This document shows, piece after piece, positions 8,001 to 11,394 of a stretch of DNA of 11,394 nucleotides (position 1 is the first letter of the stretch; the number at the start of each line of letters is the position of its first letter). The notes under the pieces were generated by a model, which saw only the letters and a program-made list of their open reading frames with translations, was not told where the DNA came from and did not search any database. Origin of the DNA: an uncultured Bacteroidota bacterium (GTDB lineage Bacteria; Bacteroidota; Bacteroidia; B-17B0; Aurantibacillaceae); the NCBI GenBank assembly GCA_903923915.1, contig CAIXZI010000260.1, forward strand, positions 1-11,394. The letters run 5' to 3'. A program made the translations under genes and the position numbers.

Positions 8001-8269
8001 ATGATTTTGAAGTGAAACGTCAGTTTACCAATCATAGTATTCAGTTACAAAAAGGCGATTGCATTTATATTTTTAGTGATGGTTATGCCGATCAGTTTGG
8101 TGGCGATAAAGGCAAGAAATTTATGGTGGCTAACTTGCAACGTACCTTTGCCGAAATAACCGACAAACCAATGGAGGAACAATACCAACACTTGCATAAA
8201 GTATTTACTACTTGGCGCGGCGGATACGAGCAAATAGATGACGTTTTGGTTATTGGTGTAAGGGTTTAA
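5033..8269 (+). CDS. Two-component-regulator-type propeller sensor with Y_Y_Y domain and SpoIIE/PP2C phosphatase output
   Basis: This is a 1078-residue membrane signalling protein. The start is ATG 5033, which places a signal peptide (residues 1-20, ending TGFSQ) at the N-terminus; the longer in-frame ATG at 4982 would bury it. Residues about 30-625 carry 14 propeller repeats of the W-[FIL]-[GA]-T type at about 50, 92, 133, 175, 218, 262, 303, 345, 392, 431, 476, 518, 559 and 610, consistent with two seven-bladed propellers. A Y_Y_Y beta-sandwich (about 670-747), one membrane helix (about 753-770) and a charged coiled coil (about 775-830) follow. The SpoIIE-type PP2C domain (about 835-1078) keeps its metal-binding aspartates: Asp865 (VSGDFYW), Asp882 (ADCTGHG), Asp1016 (FSDGY) and Asp1069/1070 (QIDDV). 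There is no histidine kinase, receiver or DNA-binding domain. It likely senses a periplasmic ligand and dephosphorylates a cytoplasmic partner, perhaps a STAS anti-anti-sigma factor; none is nearby. Confidence 0.9.
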   Translation: MRKIWLHIVLIFVATTGFSQTYDFRNYNVEDGLAQSQVNCIFQDSKGYMWFGTGGGGVSKYDGKTFKNFTPGNGAISNTVYSIAEDKNQNLYFATYDGLQIKSKFKDIRFDTSNGLLVNTVYKVLIDKSEKIWVCTQQGVCFLNAKGTPEKLSGSKLLDASAVFTMYQDNSGNYWFGTIQNGACCYSPTNNTFTWYDTKKVLVDNFIRSFNEDSKGNIYIGTVAGLYVVDANKSVKAINITGISLENMAVTSISKDKNNAFWLSTNEGVVKYNGLTHQKFLVENGLCGNLILSSYIDSEGNLWFGSDGFGVSKLSSEAIVNYSEKDGLPGDYINCVYQTKDEKYWIAVRNSGLLYLNGKEKKQYIINKKNTKESLIDNNVNCMAQDKDGKLWIGTQDGLSIFTENKFVNYWAESEYQTIYSICHSSKGTHYIGTGNGLVVFGENGKKEPVEIVNKIKARADLAIYNITEDNNHNLWLATASYGAIKFDGSSAEIFNAKNKFTNKSVYNVVKDKNGNLWFGTEDGVFYYNNKEFVNIGEKEGLISNQVYFLVFDSKNRLWIGTNKGIDELDVDEYIANKKVSVKHYGKEEGLKGLECNFNSAIKDEDGKLWFGTVKGVTVFNPHFEKINYQEPSCLITDIKIFFEKIDLTSYASSLDSISGLPINLQLPYAKNHVTLDFIGISQTNPNKVQYQFKLDGVDGDWVPITSKTEVTYSSLQPGDYTFHLKAMNNDGVWNKEPLQYSFKVLPPWYRTWWAYTLYVIVILASTYSYNSYKTKKLYADKVKLEKQVASRTRELREEKQKVELINKEVIEQKATIEHKNLEMTDSIKYAKNIQEALLPAITGLKKDFPESFVLYMPKDIVSGDFYWFANRDGKHLFAAADCTGHGVPGAFMSIIGNSLLNEIVGEQHVYQPAEILNNLHVGVKTALNHNKGEFERRDGMDIALCSFNKENMTLDYAGANRALWIYRKDTTDKAEIIKPDKNPIGGIEHDFEVKRQFTNHSIQLQKGDCIYIFSDGYADQFGGDKGKKFMVANLQRTFAEITDKPMEEQYQHLHKVFTTWRGGYEQIDDVLVIGVRV

Positions 8270-8333
8270 TTATAATCATTCTACTTACTAACAACCATCT
8301 GGTCTTAAAAAACCAATAAATTGTCTAATAAAG

Positions 8334-8364
8334 TTAGCTTTAATCAAATGAGATGCTAAATTTG
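8334..8364 (+). promoter_or_regulatory. Candidate Bacteroidetes-type promoter of the nuo operon
   Basis: In the 119-nt gap before nuoA, TAAATTTG (8357-8364) matches the Bacteroidetes -7 consensus TAnnTTTG exactly. TTA at 8334-8336 is 20 nt upstream, at the right distance for the -33 TTG element but with one mismatch. A start site shortly after 8364 would give a leader of roughly 20 nt before ATG 8389. I see no other strong signal in the gap. A weak 4-bp TGGT/ACCA stem at 8300-8315 is not convincing as a terminator for the sensor gene, so read-through from upstream is possible. Confidence 0.45.
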
Positions 8365-8388
8365 TGAGCGTAATTTAAAACGTAAATA

Positions 8389-8757
8389 ATGAATAGTACA
8401 CCTCTTGATTATCTACCCATTGTTTTAATGTTTATTGTGGCTGCGGGCTTTGTAACTTTTACAATGGTTTTAACCCATTCTATTGGCCCAAAACGTAAAA
8501 CAAAAATTAAACTTGATACCTTTGAGTGCGGCATAGAATCTAAAGAAAACGCACGTATGCCTTTTTCTATTAAATACTTTTTAGTGGCTATTTTATTTGT
8601 TTTGTTTGATGTGGAGGTTATCTTTATGTACCCGTGGGCGGTTAATTTTAAAGAGCTTGGCATTGTTGGTATTATAGAAATGTTTTCGTTTGTGATATTA
8701 TTACTGGTTGGCTTTTATTATATGATTGCCAAAAAGGCGCTTACTTGGGAAGACTAG
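8389..8757 (+). CDS. nuoA: NADH-quinone oxidoreductase subunit A
   Basis: This 122-residue membrane subunit of complex I sits at the junction of the peripheral and membrane arms, near the quinone site. Three helices are visible at about 8-28, 61-82 and 92-113. The conserved loop after helix 1 contains FECGIE (residues 45-50, Cys47), and helix 2 contains the family motif FDVEVIFMYPWA (73-84) with its acidic residues. Length is normal. ATG at 8389 gives the usual short N-terminus. It is the first gene of a nuoA-B-C-D run and follows the candidate promoter. The 84-nt gap to nuoB is unusually long for this operon and carries an inverted repeat. Confidence 0.96.
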   Translation: MNSTPLDYLPIVLMFIVAAGFVTFTMVLTHSIGPKRKTKIKLDTFECGIESKENARMPFSIKYFLVAILFVLFDVEVIFMYPWAVNFKELGIVGIIEMFSFVILLLVGFYYMIAKKALTWED

Positions 8758-8760
8758 AAC

Positions 8761-8827
8761 AGTTGTAGAATAGTAGAGTTAGAGATTTGTAGAATTAAAT
8801 AAATCAAAAATTCAAAATTCAACAACT
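8761..8827 (+). repeat. AT-rich inverted and direct repeats between nuoA and nuoB
   Basis: The nuoA-nuoB spacer holds an 11-nt imperfect inverted repeat: AGTTGTAGAAT (8761-8771) against ATTCAACAACT (8817-8827), 10 of 11 positions complementary, separated by 45 nt. The left arm is partly repeated in direct orientation as TTGTAGAAT (8763-8771 and 8787-8795). The right side is built of ATTCAA-like units (AATTCAAAATTCAA region, 8808-8821). In RNA the arms could form a long-loop hairpin before nuoB. Short AT-rich repeats of this style are frequent in Bacteroidetes spacers; no role is shown. Confidence 0.5.
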
Positions 8828-8841
8828 CAATAAATGAAATA

Positions 8842-9405
8842 ATGAGTAAAGAAATTATAAAAAGAACAAAATTAGAAATCGCCAAAAGCCCTGAAGGACT
8901 TGAAGGACCCGGTTTTTTTGCCACAAAATTAGAAGATGTAATTGGTCTTGCGCGCGCTAACTCACTTTGGCCGCTGCCTTTTGCAACCTCTTGTTGTGGT
9001 ATCGAATTTATGGCTACCATGGCTTCTCATTACGATTTAGCCCGTTTTGGTATGGAGCGTTTAAGTTTCTCACCTCGTCAGGCAGATTTATTAATGGTTA
9101 TGGGCACCATCGCAAAAAAAATGGGTCCGACTTTACGCCAGGTTTACGAGCAAATGGCCGAACCACGTTGGGTTTTATCCATGGGTGCATGTGCCAGCAG
9201 TGGCGGAATATTCGATACATACAGCGTTTTACAAGGTATCGACCGTATCATTCCGGTAGATGTTTACATCCCGGGTTGCCCACCTCGCCCTGAGCAGGTT
9301 ATTGATGGCATTTTAAAAATTCAGGAATTAGCTAAAAATGAATCATTACGTCGCAGAAATTCTCCGGAATACAAGCAGCTAATGAACAGTTACGGAATGG
9401 AATAA
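8842..9405 (+). CDS. nuoB: NADH-quinone oxidoreductase subunit B
   Basis: This 187-residue peripheral-arm subunit carries iron-sulfur cluster N2, the last electron carrier before quinone. The four cluster ligands are visible: the adjacent Cys51-Cys52 in FATSCCGIEFM, Cys117 in GACASSGG, and Cys146 in PGCPPRPE. The LSFSPRQADLLMVMGT block (residues 74-89) is also typical of the family. Length fits. ATG at 8842 is preceded by a two-codon ATG-AAA-TAA whose stop shares one base with the nuoB start. The gene follows nuoA after a repeat-bearing gap and precedes nuoC by 46 nt. Confidence 0.97.
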   Translation: MSKEIIKRTKLEIAKSPEGLEGPGFFATKLEDVIGLARANSLWPLPFATSCCGIEFMATMASHYDLARFGMERLSFSPRQADLLMVMGTIAKKMGPTLRQVYEQMAEPRWVLSMGACASSGGIFDTYSVLQGIDRIIPVDVYIPGCPPRPEQVIDGILKIQELAKNESLRRRNSPEYKQLMNSYGME

Positions 9406-9451
9406 AAATTAATAAATCCTAAAAAAAGAATTCTAAATTCTAAACGGAAAG

Positions 9452-9952
9452 ATGAGCCAAGAACTATTAGATAAAGTAAACCAAAAATTACACGAGCACT
9501 TTCACGGAAGCATTGAGCAGGCCGAGTTATTGTACGATTACCCCGTGTTTACTGTTAACAAAGAAAAAATTCACGATGTTTTAAAGTTTTTGAAAGAAGA
9601 TGCGGATTTAAATTTCCACTTTCTAACAGATTTAACAGGTATGCAAACTGCCGACGAAAAACATTTAGGTGCCATTTATCATTTACACAACATGCAAAAA
9701 AATACGCGCATACGTGTAAAAACGTTCTTCCCGATGATTCATCCCGAAATACCTACTGCAACTGATTTGTGGCCTGCTGCTAATTGGATGGAGCGCGAAA
9801 CCTATGATTTTTATGGGATTAAATTCGTTGGGCATCCTAACTTAGTACGTATTTTAAATGTAGATGAAATGGATATTTTTCCGTTAAGAAAAGAGTATCC
9901 GTTAGAAGATCAAACAAGACAAGATAAGAGTGATAAAATGTTTGGACGTTAA
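9452..9952 (+). CDS. nuoC: NADH-quinone oxidoreductase subunit C
   Basis: This 166-residue peripheral-arm subunit (30 kDa subunit family) packs against NuoD near the quinone site and binds no cofactor. The family signature is clear at residues 114-137, from ERETYDFYGI through FVGHPNLVRIL, followed by FPLRKEYPL (143-151). It is a separate gene, not fused to nuoD as in E. coli, and length fits unfused homologues. The 46-nt gap from nuoB is A-rich with a tandem AATTCTA pair (9429-9442). Only 12 nt separate its stop from the nuoD ATG, indicating one transcript. Confidence 0.96.
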   Translation: MSQELLDKVNQKLHEHFHGSIEQAELLYDYPVFTVNKEKIHDVLKFLKEDADLNFHFLTDLTGMQTADEKHLGAIYHLHNMQKNTRIRVKTFFPMIHPEIPTATDLWPAANWMERETYDFYGIKFVGHPNLVRILNVDEMDIFPLRKEYPLEDQTRQDKSDKMFGR

Positions 9953-9964
9953 TCGTATTTGATA

Positions 9965-11197
9965 ATGAGCAAAAAAGAAAAGAAAAATACAGCTTCATCT
10001 GCAGATACTCACCCGGCGGCAGATACTAAGGAAAAAGAATATTCTACGCTTAACCTTGGGCCTACACACCCTGCTACGCACGGTATTTTTCAGAACGTAT
10101 TAAAAATGGACGGCGAAATTATTCATGATGCCGTTTCTACAATTGGTTATATTCATCGCGCGTTCGAGAAATTAGCTGAGCGTCGCCCGTATGCACAAAT
10201 TACTACTCTTACTGATAGAATGAACTATTGCTCGTCACCCATCAACAATATGGGTTGGCACATGACAGTAGAAAAATTGATTAAAGCAGAATTACCCAAG
10301 CGTGCAGAATACATGCGCGTTATCATTATGGAACTTTCTCGTATTGCAGATCATATCATTTGCAATACCATTATCGGACAAGATACTGGCGCTACAACAG
10401 GCTTCTTATACCTGTTTCAATGGAGAGAAAAAATTTACGACATATTTGAAGATATTTGCGGAGCTCGTTTAACTACCAACATTGGTCGTATTGGCGGCTT
10501 CGACAGAGATTTCCCTGCAAAAACATGGGATAAAATTCGTGCGTTTGTAAAAGAATATCCAAAAGCATTTACCGAATTTTCTAATTTATTAGAGCGCAAT
10601 AAAATATTTATGGATCGTACTATTATGTGCGGTCCAATTTCTGGTGAAAGAGCTTTAGAATACAGCTTTACAGGTCCCAACTTACGTGCAGCCGGTGTTG
10701 ATTATGATGTACGTGTGATGAATCCGTATTCATCGTATCAGGATTTTGATTTTATTGTTCCTGTTGGTACACAAGGCGATACGTATGATCGTTTTATGGT
10801 TCGTCAGGAAGAAATGTGGCAATCACTTCGTATTATCGAACAGGCTTTGAAAAATATGCCCGATGGCGCTACACACGCTAATATCCCTGATTTTTTCCTT
10901 CCTCCAAAAGAAGAAGTGTACAACAACATGGAAGCATTGATCTATCACTTTAAAATTGTGATGGGCGAAACCGATGTTCCTAAAGGAGAAGTTTATCATT
11001 GTGTGGAAGGTGGTAATGGCGAATTAGGTTTTTATTTAATAAGCGATGGCGGAAGAACGCCGTTCCGCTTGCATTTCCGCAGACCGTGTTTTATTTATTA
11101 TCAGGCATATCCTGAAATGATTAAAGGCGGTATGTTAAGTGATGCTATATTGACAATGAGTAGTATGAATGTAATTGCGGGCGAACTGGATGCTTAG
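9965..11197 (+). CDS. nuoD: NADH-quinone oxidoreductase subunit D
   Basis: This 410-residue subunit (49 kDa family) forms most of the quinone-reduction site of complex I with NuoB. After a polar, low-complexity N-terminal stretch (residues 1-24), the first conserved block LGPTHPATHG (31-40) contains the quinone-site histidines. GYIHRAFEKLAERR (61-74) and LTDRMNYCS (82-90, with the quinone-binding Tyr88) follow. GRIGGFDRDF (174-183), CGPISGER (222-229) and the GELGFYLISDGG block (352-363) are also family-typical, and the protein ends in GELDA. The start is taken as ATG 9965; an in-frame TTG at 9959 would add only two residues. No key residue appears missing. The expected next gene, nuoE, does not follow directly. 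Confidence 0.97.
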   Translation: MSKKEKKNTASSADTHPAADTKEKEYSTLNLGPTHPATHGIFQNVLKMDGEIIHDAVSTIGYIHRAFEKLAERRPYAQITTLTDRMNYCSSPINNMGWHMTVEKLIKAELPKRAEYMRVIIMELSRIADHIICNTIIGQDTGATTGFLYLFQWREKIYDIFEDICGARLTTNIGRIGGFDRDFPAKTWDKIRAFVKEYPKAFTEFSNLLERNKIFMDRTIMCGPISGERALEYSFTGPNLRAAGVDYDVRVMNPYSSYQDFDFIVPVGTQGDTYDRFMVRQEEMWQSLRIIEQALKNMPDGATHANIPDFFLPPKEEVYNNMEALIYHFKIVMGETDVPKGEVYHCVEGGNGELGFYLISDGGRTPFRLHFRRPCFIYYQAYPEMIKGGMLSDAILTMSSMNVIAGELDA

Positions 11198-11247
11198 CAT
11201 AATTTAAAATTAAGAAGTTAAAATTTAAAAGAGTAAAAATTCGTTCT

Positions 11248-11394
11248 TTGATTGTGGAGTATAAAAGAGAAATAAAAAAATGGACAATTGAATTCTCAAT
11301 TTCTATTGTTAAACTAACAAAAGAATTAGAGGGTAAAGGCGTTCCGTTTTCGATTATTAATCAAATATTAAGATCCGGAACTTCTATTGGAGCA
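11248..11394 (+). CDS. Four-helix-bundle protein, S23/IVP family (5' part, runs off window)
   Basis: An open frame runs to the window edge, and its visible 49 codons read like the N-terminal half of the four-helix-bundle family first seen as proteins encoded in 23S rRNA intervening sequences. The match is a basic helix followed by EFSISIVKLTKELEG, then PFSIINQILRSGTSIGA. The QxLRSGTSIGAN-type segment is the family's strongest signature. There is no ATG in frame: the frame opens after TAA at 11200, and the plausible starts are TTG 11248 or GTG 11254. I use TTG 11248. The ATG at 11280 is in another frame and stops within three codons. The gene sits 50 nt after nuoD, where nuoE would be expected, in an AT-rich spacer. 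Function in the cell is not established for these stand-alone copies. The family call is good and the start is uncertain. Confidence 0.72.
   Translation, partial: MIVEYKREIKKWTIEFSISIVKLTKELEGKGVPFSIINQILRSGTSIGA

Noticed and set aside
8300..8315. TGGT/ACCA hairpin after the sensor gene as a terminator
   Set aside because: The stem is only 4 bp with an 8-nt loop and no U-tract follows; this could be chance.
8409..9020. Minus-strand open frames opposite nuoA and nuoB
   Set aside because: They overlap conserved complex I genes, and one runs into a repeat spacer. There is no recognisable protein pattern.
8967..9293. 108-codon open frame on the plus strand inside nuoB, in another frame
   Set aside because: nuoB is an unmistakable conserved gene with all its cluster cysteines. 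The second frame has no family features and is a by-product.
9959..9964. TTG start for nuoD two codons before the ATG
   Set aside because: ATG 9965 is in frame immediately after it and adds nothing but two residues if ignored; the ATG is the simpler start.
11280..11291. ATG as the start of the last partial gene
   Set aside because: It is in a different frame from the four-helix-bundle signature and stops after three codons.

Overview
The window looks like chromosomal DNA of a low-GC member of the Bacteroidetes (Bacteroidota). The evidence is the gliding-type C-terminal sorting domain, the PD40/PorE-like and PorP/SprF-like genes of type IX secretion, the bactofilin-AtpZ pair, the propeller/Y_Y_Y sensor, near-absent Shine-Dalgarno sequences, and TAnnTTTG promoter boxes. 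No transposase, CRISPR array, tRNA or rRNA was found. I cannot name a genus.

Layout. (1) Positions 1-2819, plus strand, hold a tightly packed three-gene set: the 3' end of a large protein with a type B T9SS sorting domain, a TPR-PD40-regulatory-domain protein that resembles PorE but lacks the OmpA-like end, and a PorP/SprF-family outer-membrane protein with a TTG start. The first stop abuts the second start, and the second stop overlaps the third start. (2) Positions 2825-3906, minus strand, hold a bactofilin, an AtpZ/AtpI-family membrane protein overlapping it by 41 nt, a structured intergenic element, and a small secreted protein of unknown function. (3) Positions 3988-8269, plus strand, hold hemE overlapping by 8 nt a 1078-residue sensor: 14 propeller repeats, Y_Y_Y domain, one membrane helix, coiled coil and a SpoIIE/PP2C phosphatase. 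(4) Positions 8389 to the end, plus strand, hold the start of the complex I operon, nuoA-nuoB-nuoC-nuoD, behind a good Bacteroidetes-type -7 box. It is followed by the start of an S23/IVP-type four-helix-bundle gene where nuoE would be expected.

How it fits together. Region 1 is likely a secretion/surface-display cassette, with cargo followed by periplasmic and outer-membrane accessory proteins. Region 2 combines a cytoskeletal scaffold with an ATP-synthase-associated protein, a pairing that in this phylum usually precedes atpB; no atp structural gene follows here. Region 3 couples translation of a haem biosynthesis enzyme to a membrane sensor with phosphatase output. Region 4 is core respiration. 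Most of the window is ordinary core genome. The less explained items are the folded intergenic element at 3198-3284, the OmpA-less PorE-like protein, the double-propeller phosphatase, the inverted repeat between nuoA and nuoB, and the four-helix-bundle gene after nuoD. I did not find a clearly new multi-gene system.
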